A DNA stretch of 64,000 nt from a virus. The translations under genes were made by a program, and so were the position numbers. Positions within the stretch are counted from its first letter, which is position 1; each line of letters begins with the position of its first letter. The stretch lies in the IMG/VR virus record IMGVR_UViG_3300014819_000003, positions 27,276 through 91,275 of that record; one strand, 5' to 3'. Below are positions 18,988-28,177 of the stretch, piece by piece. The notes beneath the pieces were generated by a model. It had not been told where the DNA came from. It made no database searches and saw only the letters and a list, made by a program, of their open reading frames with translations.

Positions 18988-19634
18988 TGACTACCTCGGC
19001 ATACTTAAGCGGGAGAAAAAGATATCAGCGTCCTCAAGCAATACTGTGGTCTAATAATTCTGGAACCTTAACTGGTGGTCTTTATGTTCCTAATGGATAT
19101 GAAGTCGGAGCAGATACTGCTGAGACTGATCCAGATCTACTAAATCAATTTATTATATTATCTGATCACAATAGAAGCGAAATGTCTTTTACTCCACAAA
19201 GAATAGAACAGCGTCAGCGTACTATAAACGGTCGTATGCGTTCTTATCATATTGCAGACAAGTTACAAATTAGTTTTTCTTGGAGTATGTTGCCATCTAG
19301 ATCACATTATCAAGTAGCAGCATTTGATGATGCAACAGGATTATCTCCATATCAGAATAATACACAAGAGTTTACTGCAGATGGTGGAGCAGGCGGGGTA
19401 GCAATATTAGACTGGTATAACTCTCATACTGGACCATTCTGGATGTATTTGGCATATGATAACTATGCTAACTTTAAAGAAAATGGAGAAGTTGTAAATA
19501 ATTCTTTTGGCCACCTTGCACAATATAATGAAATTATTCAGGTATATTTTGCAGACTTTAACTACTCTGTAGTCAAGCGTGGTGGAAATAATTTTGACAT
19601 GTGGAATATATCGGTAACACTGGAAGAGGTCTAA
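18987..19634 (+). CDS. Distal tail / minor tail protein
   Basis: A 215-residue protein directly after the tape measure with a one-base overlap, where distal tail (Dit-like) proteins occur. It is rich in aromatic residues and strands, with a middle segment on tail-ring style beta hairpins (LQISFSWSMLPSR) and a C-terminal NFDMWNISVTLEEV strand pair. The role in joining tube to baseplate is inferred from gene order and fold pattern. Confidence 0.55.
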   Translation: MTTSAYLSGRKRYQRPQAILWSNNSGTLTGGLYVPNGYEVGADTAETDPDLLNQFIILSDHNRSEMSFTPQRIEQRQRTINGRMRSYHIADKLQISFSWSMLPSRSHYQVAAFDDATGLSPYQNNTQEFTADGGAGGVAILDWYNSHTGPFWMYLAYDNYANFKENGEVVNNSFGHLAQYNEIIQVYFADFNYSVVKRGGNNFDMWNISVTLEEV

Positions 19635-19635
19635 A

Positions 19636-22600
19636 GTGTTTGTAAGTGAAGCATTAAAGACCCATCTTGAAACATCAGCAACAATAAACTTACAGTCTTT
19701 AGTTTTGGCTGAGTGGAATATGAATATGCCAGATAATATTTTTAAGGTTGGAAACTATCGATATAGACCTACAACAACTGGCTCTATATATAGAACACTC
19801 CCATCCACATTTGATCAGTTAGATGCTGGTAACTACTATACTGGCGCTACTGATGCAGATGTAGTTATAGATGGTGGTTTTGATAATACTGGTACACCAC
19901 AACAATTTACATTAACTAAAGATAAAATGAAAATGATTTATTCTTTAGAAGATTGTTTAAAACCATTTAGACCTAGATCTGGAATTAATAAAGCCTTATA
20001 TGTTTCTGGTAGATATCTTGCAAATTCTGGAGCAAATCTTGCAGAGCGTCCAAGATACTATATGCCATCAAGATATGATCAATTTAGATACTGGACTTCT
20101 TATAGAACAGAAGAAGGCGCTGAATATGGAATTGCAAAAAATGTATCAAATGGATTATATTTTATTGATGATGCCGTTCCATTTGTTGTTTATAAAGAAC
20201 CAGTTCCAGTAAACAGAGTTGTAGTAAAAATGCAAACAAATGTTGGATCTGTAGACCTTGGTCCATTTGCTACAAACACAGGAAGCATTAGCGATCCTTT
20301 ATTTGGAGATGCTAATAAAACAACTCCAGCAAGATGGAAAATTCAATATCTTGATGGAACAAACTGGACTGATCTATACGTAATTAATGAGTTTGATACA
20401 AGAGATAACGAAACAAATTCTTCTATTATAAGTTCAGATGGATATGTTGAATTAGAATACGGACTAATCATTCCAGATGCATATAAAGATATTTTTATAT
20501 TTGCAGAACAACTATCATCAGATACTATGCTTCCAGAATCCAATATTACTGGATATGCATATTTAATTGTAGAAAACGATGGAGAAGTTGGAACCTTTCA
20601 TATTTGGACTGGCACAGAATATGAAACATTTACTCCAACATATGGTTGGTCTCTTGGGTCTGAAACAATAACAAATCAAACAAACTTTGTAAATGATTTA
20701 ACATCTCCGCAAACATTTACTGATGGAGTTGGCGGCGGTACAAAGTATAGACAATTTCAATACCTAAAGGGATTACGCATAGTAGTAGATACTATGAATA
20801 AACTAGATTCAACATTTGATCTTATTGAAATGTCACCACGTTTAGTAGTAGATATATCTGATAAGGTTATTGACTATAGAGTAACAAAGATGCTCTCTGA
20901 TCTTGGAAATAGTTCTATTCCAGTAGGTCAACTACTCGCATCAACTGGACAGATGACAATGTTTGATGATGATCAAGCCTTTAATGATAATAATACTAAT
21001 AGCATAGTTTCTAACTACCTCCGTAAAAATATAAAATTTAATTTCTATGAAAAAATTATAAATGTTGATGGCTTTGATTATTTTATACCAATTAAAACTT
21101 TATACTCAGATGGTTTTCCACAAGCAGACGTTACTGGGGCAACAGTTTCTTTAGGACTAAGAGACTTTTATTTCTTTTTAGAGTCAATGCCAGCACCAAG
21201 ACTATTGATGACTGAAACCTCATTAAGCATGGCCGTATCAACGCTTTTAGATTATATTGGTTTTTCAAATTATACTTTTAGAAGAGTAACTGGTGAATCA
21301 GATCCTGTAATACCATTTTTCTTTGTTGCACCAGATCAAAGCGTTGCAGAGGTCTTAAACCAATTAGCAATAGCAACACAGACAGCAATGTTCTTTGATG
21401 AATACAATAACTTTATTGTAATGAGCAAAGACTATTTGCTTCCAGAGTCAGGAAATCGTAGCACTGATTTTATATTATCTGGATCAAATAATCAAACAGA
21501 TAATGGAGTTATTAAAAACTCAACATCTGGAAATCTTCCAAATATAATTTCAATATCTTCGCAGGATAAAAAAATATATAATGATGGCAAAATTACATAT
21601 ACTACAAGATATATTCAAAGAACTTTTGGTGTAAGAAAACAAGCAGATAAGTTAGAATCTGAACAAACATGGATTTACCTACCATCACTGCTATGGGAAG
21701 TTGCTGGTACTGAAGAAACCAGATCAAGAAACAATGCAGCACAACAGGCAAGTGCTTATGCTTTAGGTGCTATTCCAATTAACTCCTCCTTAACATCTTC
21801 AGTTCCATCTGTATCTAATGGTGCTGTAATAAATAACATTATGGATCTTGGAGAGGGAATATTTTATTTGCCAAGGTATCAAGGATACTTCTATTCTAAT
21901 GGAGAGATTATAAAATTTGATGCAGTTCAATTTAATATAACTGGAACTGGAAATGTATGGATTAGTAGTAATCAAGAATATCAGAGATACTTTGCTTCCC
22001 TGCCATTTAACGGAAAGATCTATCCTACAGGGCTAGTTAGAATATATTCCTTGCCATACTATGAGACGGTAGATGGAAATACAAGAATGAAATCTGGAGC
22101 AGTCTATCAACATGGTCGTGGACAATTTGGAACACCAGTTGTAGAACATACTGCTGGTATCAATGAGTATTGGACAAATAATGATTATGTTCGTGGTTGT
22201 GATATGCAAACTCAGTATTTATTTACAACTGTATTAGATGAAGATATAAATCCTCCATCTACAACAGTGGCTGCTGCTGGACAAAATAATACACTGGCTA
22301 GACAAACAACTAGAAATGGTATTATAAAAAATTTTATGGCAACAAACTATTTAACAGAAACACAAGTTAATAACTTAAAAAGCACTCAATCTGGAACTAT
22401 ACAGTCCTCTGCTTTTGTTATGAATGGCCCATCTTTTAAAACTACAGAAACACCATTAAACTTTGTTTCATACGTTTATAAAAATTTAGATAATGCATAC
22501 AGGCACTTTGGAACAAGATTAAGAATCATAGGCAAGATTGAAAACAATGAAGTTCGTGGACAAACTCCAATTGGCAGCACTCCATATTTCCAAATTACTG

Positions 22601-23955
22601 GATCTGGTACAAATCAAAATATTAGCATAGGTGGAGGATCTGGTGGTCTAGCAGTTCTTCTAAATCCAGAAACAAACAATGGATACTATTTTGAGATAGT
22701 TGCCCTTACAGAAAATAATATAGAGCAATACCTAAAGCGTGACAGTAAAACTGGTCAAGCGCAGGTATCTGTAAACAATATAGTTTTTTATAAAGTAAAA
22801 AAGGACTCATCAAACAACAATGCCATTCCTATTAAACTTTGGGGTGGCCTAACAAATATATTAGTAGATGATGGAAGATTTACTGGACAGTATAGAAGGA
22901 CGGCAGAAGAAAATCCAACAGTATATGATTTGTCCGTAGAGTATCAAGATATAGGAAACTTTAGAAGATTCTATCTATATATAAACAATAAGTTAATTAA
23001 AATTGTTGATGATAAAGATCCACTTCCAGTTTATAATAACATGGCTCTTTTTGTAAGAGGATCTTCAAGATGTATGTTTGAAAATATATATGCCTTAACA
23101 AATAATTATGCACAAAATACTGTATTTACAGTTGGAGAAACTTTGTCAAGTGCTTTTGGAGATAAAGAGATTGATGCTAATGAATCATTAAGAAAATATG
23201 CAATGAGTGGTATTGTTCAATCTACATACCTGTCTGGAATTAGTACGCAACAGCCACCTAAATACAATATGTACTTTGATGAGTTCGGCAGTATTATGCG
23301 TGAGTGTGCATATTTTGATATTAGATATGATCGTGCGTACCCTGCTCTTTATGCAAAAATAGCACCGACATTTAATAGAATGAAAGGCTATAGCATATCT
23401 GGATTTCAGGCTGATTCATATGGAGCAGAATTTTTAGTGTTTAACACTACGGATACTGTACTAGTTCTTGATGATACAAGTGGTAACTATTTAAGAATTT
23501 TAGGTATAACATTTACCCAAGATACAACACATGAATTATCTGTTGATGAATACTTTAAAAAGAAAAGCAATTTATCAGATCCAGAATTTGAAGGTGATTC
23601 AATAACCACTTCTGCCTTAGTAGAAAAATCTAAATATGATGAGATAAAACTAAGTAGATTGATATATGGTAAAAGTGAATTTGCTTTAGAAAGTCAATAC
23701 ATTCAGTCTCAAGATGATGCAGAAAGTATACTTGGATGGATTATAAATAAAACTAAAGATCCAAAAAAGGCAATAGGTTTAGAGGTGTTTACAATTCCTA
23801 CCTTGCAGTTAGGTGACATTGTTACAGTTACATATCAAAATAATGACGGTCTAGATTTAGTTACAGATTCGGAAACAAGATTTGTAGTATATAATATTGA
23901 TTATTCTAGATCAAATGCTGGACCAAGTATGACTTTATATTTGAGTGAGGTGTAG
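19636..23955 (+). CDS. Large baseplate / tail hub protein with LamG-like domain
   Basis: A 1439-residue minor tail protein starting at GTG one base after the previous stop. Residues about 420-620 resemble the hub-type minor tail fold (repeated VVDISDKV and SVAEVLNQLAIATQTA segments). Residues about 935-1155 have the strand pattern of a concanavalin/LamG-like jelly roll (FGTRLRIIGKI, YYFEIVALTENN, FRRFYLYINNK), probably a carbohydrate-binding module. The C-terminal 60 residues (LQLGDIVTVTYQN) resemble the end domain of siphovirus hub proteins. It probably forms the tail tip and contacts the host surface. Confidence 0.7.
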   Translation: MFVSEALKTHLETSATINLQSLVLAEWNMNMPDNIFKVGNYRYRPTTTGSIYRTLPSTFDQLDAGNYYTGATDADVVIDGGFDNTGTPQQFTLTKDKMKMIYSLEDCLKPFRPRSGINKALYVSGRYLANSGANLAERPRYYMPSRYDQFRYWTSYRTEEGAEYGIAKNVSNGLYFIDDAVPFVVYKEPVPVNRVVVKMQTNVGSVDLGPFATNTGSISDPLFGDANKTTPARWKIQYLDGTNWTDLYVINEFDTRDNETNSSIISSDGYVELEYGLIIPDAYKDIFIFAEQLSSDTMLPESNITGYAYLIVENDGEVGTFHIWTGTEYETFTPTYGWSLGSETITNQTNFVNDLTSPQTFTDGVGGGTKYRQFQYLKGLRIVVDTMNKLDSTFDLIEMSPRLVVDISDKVIDYRVTKMLSDLGNSSIPVGQLLASTGQMTMFDDDQAFNDNNTNSIVSNYLRKNIKFNFYEKIINVDGFDYFIPIKTLYSDGFPQADVTGATVSLGLRDFYFFLESMPAPRLLMTETSLSMAVSTLLDYIGFSNYTFRRVTGESDPVIPFFFVAPDQSVAEVLNQLAIATQTAMFFDEYNNFIVMSKDYLLPESGNRSTDFILSGSNNQTDNGVIKNSTSGNLPNIISISSQDKKIYNDGKITYTTRYIQRTFGVRKQADKLESEQTWIYLPSLLWEVAGTEETRSRNNAAQQASAYALGAIPINSSLTSSVPSVSNGAVINNIMDLGEGIFYLPRYQGYFYSNGEIIKFDAVQFNITGTGNVWISSNQEYQRYFASLPFNGKIYPTGLVRIYSLPYYETVDGNTRMKSGAVYQHGRGQFGTPVVEHTAGINEYWTNNDYVRGCDMQTQYLFTTVLDEDINPPSTTVAAAGQNNTLARQTTRNGIIKNFMATNYLTETQVNNLKSTQSGTIQSSAFVMNGPSFKTTETPLNFVSYVYKNLDNAYRHFGTRLRIIGKIENNEVRGQTPIGSTPYFQITGSGTNQNISIGGGSGGLAVLLNPETNNGYYFEIVALTENNIEQYLKRDSKTGQAQVSVNNIVFYKVKKDSSNNNAIPIKLWGGLTNILVDDGRFTGQYRRTAEENPTVYDLSVEYQDIGNFRRFYLYINNKLIKIVDDKDPLPVYNNMALFVRGSSRCMFENIYALTNNYAQNTVFTVGETLSSAFGDKEIDANESLRKYAMSGIVQSTYLSGISTQQPPKYNMYFDEFGSIMRECAYFDIRYDRAYPALYAKIAPTFNRMKGYSISGFQADSYGAEFLVFNTTDTVLVLDDTSGNYLRILGITFTQDTTHELSVDEYFKKKSNLSDPEFEGDSITTSALVEKSKYDEIKLSRLIYGKSEFALESQYIQSQDDAESILGWIINKTKDPKKAIGLEVFTIPTLQLGDIVTVTYQNNDGLDLVTDSETRFVVYNIDYSRSNAGPSMTLYLSEV

Positions 23956-23956
23956 T

Positions 23957-24925
23957 ATGGCACGTCTTGAAGATGATGCAATTCCACCAATTATTAAAAA
24001 ACCATCTACATCTGAGTTTGATACTGCAATAAGAAATATTAAACAAATAATTGCAGATTCACAAGCAGCAAGAGAGGCTAGACAAAAGGCTGCTGCAGAG
24101 AAAAAAGCACAACTTGATGCACAACGTGAGGCTGCATTTGCTCCGATATATGAAAGAATAGAAACTGCAAGGCAGAATGTAGCAGCAATTAAAGAAGATT
24201 TAGCAGATGGAGTTTATAAAGGTACTCCGATAGTAACTCCAACTCCAACACCTACTCCAAAACCAAAAACTGTAACAGGTGTAACTTATGTAGGAACATG
24301 TTTAAATAGAAAAAAGATAACATCGTATTCTGATGGAACAACAACTTCAGAGTCTGCACCAGAAAATTGTGATGATGGTAATAATGGAGGATTTAGCACA
24401 AGTCTAATAGATACACCGACTACGCCTACTCCAACGCCACCACCAACTCCTACAAAGCCTCCAGCCCCACCACCTCCTCCACCTCCACCACCTAAAACAG
24501 CACCTATAGATACTGTATTAATTGATCAAGAAGCAGTAGATATTGAGATAATGCAAGATCTTATATGGGAAGATATTGGTGGACATGAACTTATTAATAT
24601 TGCTAGAAATGATATTGTTAATGGACAAACTGTTTCGTATCAGCCAATAAAAAATTTAACAACAATCAATCAGCAATATAATCCTAATAATATTGTTAGT
24701 CTTCAAAATACCTCCGATAAATACTTTGCAAACTTTTCAATTAAACTTGAAACAAAGACTTTAGAAGAGGGCGAGGGTAGCGGACCAGACGGAGCATATG
24801 TATATATAGAAGATGCTACAGGGGATCTAATAGTAGAACTTATCAACTTAGAGCCTGATGAACAAATAGAAGTTCAAATCAGCCTAAGTGGTACAATATA
24901 TGAGGCGGAGTTTAATGAATCATGA
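23957..24925 (+). CDS. Minor tail protein with proline-rich linkers
   Basis: A 322-residue protein. The start is ATG 23957, one base after the previous stop, with GAGGTG as SD. An N-terminal coiled coil (about 20-70, Ala/Arg/Lys/Glu-rich) is followed by two Pro/Thr tracts (about 95-110 and 155-185, the second containing nine or more consecutive prolines). Between them lies a small Cys-containing segment (GTCLNR ... ENCDD) that could form one disulfide. The C-terminal 130 residues are predicted beta. The layout suggests a flexible, surface-exposed tail or fibre component. No family is recognised. Confidence 0.6.
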   Translation: MARLEDDAIPPIIKKPSTSEFDTAIRNIKQIIADSQAAREARQKAAAEKKAQLDAQREAAFAPIYERIETARQNVAAIKEDLADGVYKGTPIVTPTPTPTPKPKTVTGVTYVGTCLNRKKITSYSDGTTTSESAPENCDDGNNGGFSTSLIDTPTTPTPTPPPTPTKPPAPPPPPPPPPKTAPIDTVLIDQEAVDIEIMQDLIWEDIGGHELINIARNDIVNGQTVSYQPIKNLTTINQQYNPNNIVSLQNTSDKYFANFSIKLETKTLEEGEGSGPDGAYVYIEDATGDLIVELINLEPDEQIEVQISLSGTIYEAEFNES

Positions 24926-26055
24926 TAACTAATACTGGTAAGAATATTATTGGCAAGTACCTGCTTGGACAGGCACCTGCATATGCATCCTATATAGCCG
25001 TTGGATGCGGTCCAGAGCCTCTATCAACAGCAGACCCATATGGTAACTACGCCACAAAAGAAAACCTTGACTTTGAAATGTTTCGTGTACCAATCTCATC
25101 AAGAGGTTTTATTAATGATGCGGGTATAACAAAACTAGTATTGACTGCAGAATTGCCGACGGAAGAAAGATATGAAATAACAGAAGTAGGATTATATTCA
25201 GCAGGAACAAACCCATCTGCTGGAGCATATGATAGTAAGACTGTATTTGCATTTACTACTGGAGAGACGTGGCAATATCATTCTGCTACCTCGGCAGTTG
25301 AGATAGATACTATAACTGTAGCACTTGATGATCCAAGTGTCGGTGGAGCAGAAGATGACATAATTGCAGTATCAGATGTTGTATTTCAAACAAACGCTGA
25401 TAATGCTACATTCTATAATGTAGATAGAGCAGATAGATATGAAAGATGCAGATTTTTTAATAACATAATTGTAATACAAGGAGATACTGCCGAATTAACA
25501 TCCGCAACATCTGGTTTTACAATTGTTGCAGGATCTGATCATATTCATAAAACTGGTATTGATGTAGACTTTACAAGAAATGCACCAACTGATGAACTTC
25601 GTCTTGCATTTTCTATTATAAACAAAGACGGTGGATCTGCCTCATCTCCTACTAAAGTAAAAATATTGGTTGAGTTTGCTGATACTGAAGGTGGATCTCC
25701 AGAATATGCTAGGTTTGAAGTTGAAGCACAAGACGGTGTAGGAAACTATGATTTTGCAAATAATAGATATTATGTTGTAACAAAACAACTTCAAGATCTA
25801 ATAGTTACAAATAACTTTACATGGGATGCAGTAACTGTTGTTAAGATTTATGTTTCAACAGAGGTTACAGGAAGTCCATCAGATGATTACTATGTGGCAC
25901 TAGATGCTATGCGATTAGAAAATGTAACTACGTCTAACCCACTTTATGGACTAACTGGTTATACCGTCGTTAAAAATACAGATGCAGAAACTGTTATTAA
26001 ATCACCAAATACCAGTAACTATATAGAATTTAGATTTTCTGTCGGAGTTTCATAA
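24922..26055 (+). CDS. Tail fibre / baseplate protein
   Basis: A 377-residue protein overlapping the previous gene by 4 nt (ATGA). The first 60 residues (TNTGKNIIGKYLLGQAP, then YIAVGCGP) are typical of phage tail fibre or baseplate proteins that begin with a conserved attachment segment. The rest is beta-rich with Asp/Thr-rich loops, as in a receptor-binding or spacer domain. A one-base overlap joins it to the next gene. Confidence 0.6.
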   Translation: MITNTGKNIIGKYLLGQAPAYASYIAVGCGPEPLSTADPYGNYATKENLDFEMFRVPISSRGFINDAGITKLVLTAELPTEERYEITEVGLYSAGTNPSAGAYDSKTVFAFTTGETWQYHSATSAVEIDTITVALDDPSVGGAEDDIIAVSDVVFQTNADNATFYNVDRADRYERCRFFNNIIVIQGDTAELTSATSGFTIVAGSDHIHKTGIDVDFTRNAPTDELRLAFSIINKDGGSASSPTKVKILVEFADTEGGSPEYARFEVEAQDGVGNYDFANNRYYVVTKQLQDLIVTNNFTWDAVTVVKIYVSTEVTGSPSDDYYVALDAMRLENVTTSNPLYGLTGYTVVKNTDAETVIKSPNTSNYIEFRFSVGVS

Positions 26056-26474
26056 TGGCAAATAAAATTTTAAGAATTCCAAAAAATCAACTTCCACCAG
26101 TTCCATCAGACAATAAATATTCTGTTAGATTTAGAGTTGTATCAGAAGATAAAAACAGATCTTCTCATTGGTCCCCAATTCATATAATTGATTCTACTGC
26201 CCCAGTAGCAGTTAATGGAACTGTTGTTGTTAATGGAAGCGCAATAACTGCAATTTGGGAAGACGAAGAAGGTCGTCCATATTATGATGTTTTTGTAAAA
26301 TTTGATTCTGGAACATATCAATATCACGGCACCACTGGAGTTCATAGTTATAATTTTTTAAAAGCGGCTGCAGCAACTAGCACAGTTCGTGTAGCAGTAC
26401 AAATCGCTGGAGCACCACCAAAAGCAAGAAATGCAACATTAGAAATTTGGGAATCATCAGTAACCTCATTGTAG
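26055..26474 (+). CDS. Small virion protein with FN3/Ig-like fold
   Basis: A 139-residue protein with a fibronectin-III-like pattern: YSVRFRVVSEDKNRSSHWSP, then ITAIWEDEE, then YYDVFVKF. Such domains decorate tails and bind surface sugars weakly. Its place inside the fibre gene cluster supports a virion role. It is translationally coupled to the upstream gene (TAATG). Confidence 0.55.
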   Translation: MANKILRIPKNQLPPVPSDNKYSVRFRVVSEDKNRSSHWSPIHIIDSTAPVAVNGTVVVNGSAITAIWEDEEGRPYYDVFVKFDSGTYQYHGTTGVHSYNFLKAAAATSTVRVAVQIAGAPPKARNATLEIWESSVTSL

Positions 26475-26481
26475 GCTCTAC

Positions 26482-26490
26482 TGGTATAAT
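26482..26490 (+). promoter_or_regulatory. Extended -10 promoter
   Basis: TGG then TATAAT at 26485-26490. An AAAGGAGA SD follows just before ATG 26507. Confidence 0.65.
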
Positions 26491-26506
26491 TGACTAAAGG
26501 AGAAAT

Positions 26507-26950
26507 ATGGCAAAAGTACCACTACCAGAACGAGGTCAGCCTCTTGATGTAACTTATATTTATCAATTGGCAGAAACCATCAACGATCTGGCAACTCAGG
26601 TATCATCTGCTACCTATAACTATACTACTATTGATACTGTTAGTGCTGGAAAACAAAGTGTAAAAACATCAGAGGCTAGAGTAATCGGCGGGTATGTAGA
26701 AGTAGCCAATAACTCTACAGTAAGCGCAGGTAATGAAAAGACTTTTTCATACGACTTTCCATCAGACTTTAAATATGCACCAATTGCTACAGCAACACCT
26801 ATTAACATAGGTAATACACCAGCAGGACAAAATGTTACAGTTATTTTAAAATCAGTAACTACATCAAGAGTTGAAGGCGTAGTTCGCTTTGGTGCATCTG
26901 GCGATCTTTCGCTTAACGTAAATATTATTGTTGTTGGTATTCCAAACTAA
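26507..26950 (+). CDS. Probable tail fibre tip protein
   Basis: A 147-residue protein with its own promoter and SD. The N-terminal helix (YIYQLAETINDLATQ) could trimerise. The following beta domain (FSYDFPSDFKYAPIATATP and a C-terminal VNIIVVGIPN strand) resembles the terminal beta sandwich of small phage adhesins. The function is inferred from fold pattern and from being the last gene of the tail block. A structurally similar but unrelated-looking pair of short proteins is encoded on the minus strand at 63115-63839. Confidence 0.5.
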   Translation: MAKVPLPERGQPLDVTYIYQLAETINDLATQVSSATYNYTTIDTVSAGKQSVKTSEARVIGGYVEVANNSTVSAGNEKTFSYDFPSDFKYAPIATATPINIGNTPAGQNVTVILKSVTTSRVEGVVRFGASGDLSLNVNIIVVGIPN

Positions 26951-26959
26951 GGGGTAATT

Positions 26960-27154
26960 TTGGTTCTTCGTTGCAAAAAGTGCAATGGCAGAATGTTTGT
27001 TGACAGACAGTATTCTAGTCAGATACACTTAGAGATATATTGCTTGGCGTGTGGTAATAGGAAGTTTTTCCATCCCCCGTCAGACAGCAAGGAGGGTTTA
27101 TGGCTCATGGCCCAAGAAACATTGAGAGCAAAGACTATAATAACAAGCCTGTAA
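26960..27154 (+). CDS. Small zinc-ribbon protein
   Basis: A 64-residue protein with two CxxC knuckles (CKKC near residue 5 and CLAC near residue 33), the pattern of a zinc ribbon. The start is TTG 26960 after a GGGGT SD. Its 3' end overlaps the next gene by 55 nt. Proteins of this type are common between structural and replication modules in actinophages. The ligand is unknown. Confidence 0.6.
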   Translation: MVLRCKKCNGRMFVDRQYSSQIHLEIYCLACGNRKFFHPPSDSKEGLWLMAQETLRAKTIITSL

Positions 27155-27642
27155 TTAAAGGTAATAAAAAGATTTGGTTTCTTAATGGTGACCTTGTAAG
27201 ACTTTATCATAGTTCTAGATCAACAGGAATGGTAACTGTTTATAATATTACAAAAGATAGATTGGAAACTTGCTTGCGATACGATTTTAGAAAAAATAGA
27301 GAAAGAGCGTTCACTGTATCAGAAACTGCTCAACTTGTCAATAGGCATCGTAAATATTTTCCATCATTAGTGAAAAAAGGAATTATTCCACCACCTATGG
27401 GATCACAGCCTGGAGGGGTTCGTGGTTGGCAAATAAGAGCATATTATTCCGAATCGCAAGTTAAAGAGATTCGTGATATACTCGCTAGTTATCATCTAGG
27501 TAGACCTAGAAAAGATAAGTTAATTACAAATGGAATTACACCAACAAAGCAAGAGTTGACACGCAGAATTGGTGATGGTATACTGACATATACGAAAACT
27601 GAAGATGGAAGATTTGTTCCAGTTTGGTCAGAAAAGATTTAG
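27100..27642 (+). CDS. MerR/Xis-like helix-turn-helix protein
   Basis: A 180-residue protein starting at ATG 27100 after AAGGAGGG. Residues about 70-130 form a winged helix-turn-helix like MerR or excisionase proteins (FTVSETAQLVNRHRKYFPSL, then a WQIRAYYSES segment and a helix KEIRDIL). The basic C-terminus contains a GRPRK AT-hook-like element. It stands at the border of tail and replication genes and may regulate the switch between them. The DNA target is unknown. Confidence 0.6.
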   Translation: MAHGPRNIESKDYNNKPVIKGNKKIWFLNGDLVRLYHSSRSTGMVTVYNITKDRLETCLRYDFRKNRERAFTVSETAQLVNRHRKYFPSLVKKGIIPPPMGSQPGGVRGWQIRAYYSESQVKEIRDILASYHLGRPRKDKLITNGITPTKQELTRRIGDGILTYTKTEDGRFVPVWSEKI

Positions 27643-27657
27643 TCCTTGGGAGGGGCA

Positions 27658-27867
27658 ATGGAAAAAGAGAGCACAAAGGTATCAGCAACACTTGGCTACA
27701 CACTTAATCTTGGTAACTTTCAGTCATTGAGAGTTGATCTTGGAGTTGTAGATAATGTTCGTGATAATGAAAATGTAGACGAAGCAATGAATCGTATATA
27801 TGATTTTGTTGAGAGCAAAGTTATTGAAAAGGTTAATGAAGCAAAGGCAGCACTGGTAGAAGAATAA
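27658..27867 (+). CDS. Small conserved phage protein
   Basis: A 69-residue acidic protein. ATG 27658 is preferred over an upstream TTG because GGGAGGGG precedes it. It has an N-terminal beta part (KVSATLGYTLNLG) and a C-terminal helix (VDEAMNRIYDFVESKVIEK). It is the first gene of a tightly packed replication operon with a one-base gap to the next. No biochemical role can be assigned; a replisome accessory is a guess from position. Confidence 0.55.
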   Translation: MEKESTKVSATLGYTLNLGNFQSLRVDLGVVDNVRDNENVDEAMNRIYDFVESKVIEKVNEAKAALVEE

Positions 27868-27868
27868 T

Positions 27869-28177
27869 ATGGCTGATCGCAAAGACCGTATGGCTTTGCT
27901 CAGTCGGTATAACAAACTGCATTTGCAAAGGTACGAAAAGAAGTCTACACTCAACCTTAATGTTGAGCAATGGGCTGCTGATGCACTTGTTGAATCATAT
28001 GGACTTCAGCAATGTTATGATTTACTAACATATTATTTTGAGATATCTAAAAATCCATCTTGGAATAGTTTTGCTTATAACGCACAAGATTTGCTTGATG
28101 GTAAAATTGCTATAGAACAAGATTTAAAAGAACGTGAAGAGCGCAGGGCAAAGGCTAGGGAGTGGCTAAATGGTTGA
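27869..28177 (+). CDS. Hypothetical protein next to the helicase
   Basis: A 102-residue, highly helical, charged protein with an aromatic middle (LLTYYFEISKNPSWNSFAYN). It overlaps the helicase gene by 8 nt, which suggests coupled translation and a partner role such as helicase loading. That role is inferred from position only, and no sequence family was recognised. Confidence 0.5.
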   Translation: MADRKDRMALLSRYNKLHLQRYEKKSTLNLNVEQWAADALVESYGLQQCYDLLTYYFEISKNPSWNSFAYNAQDLLDGKIAIEQDLKEREERRAKAREWLNG

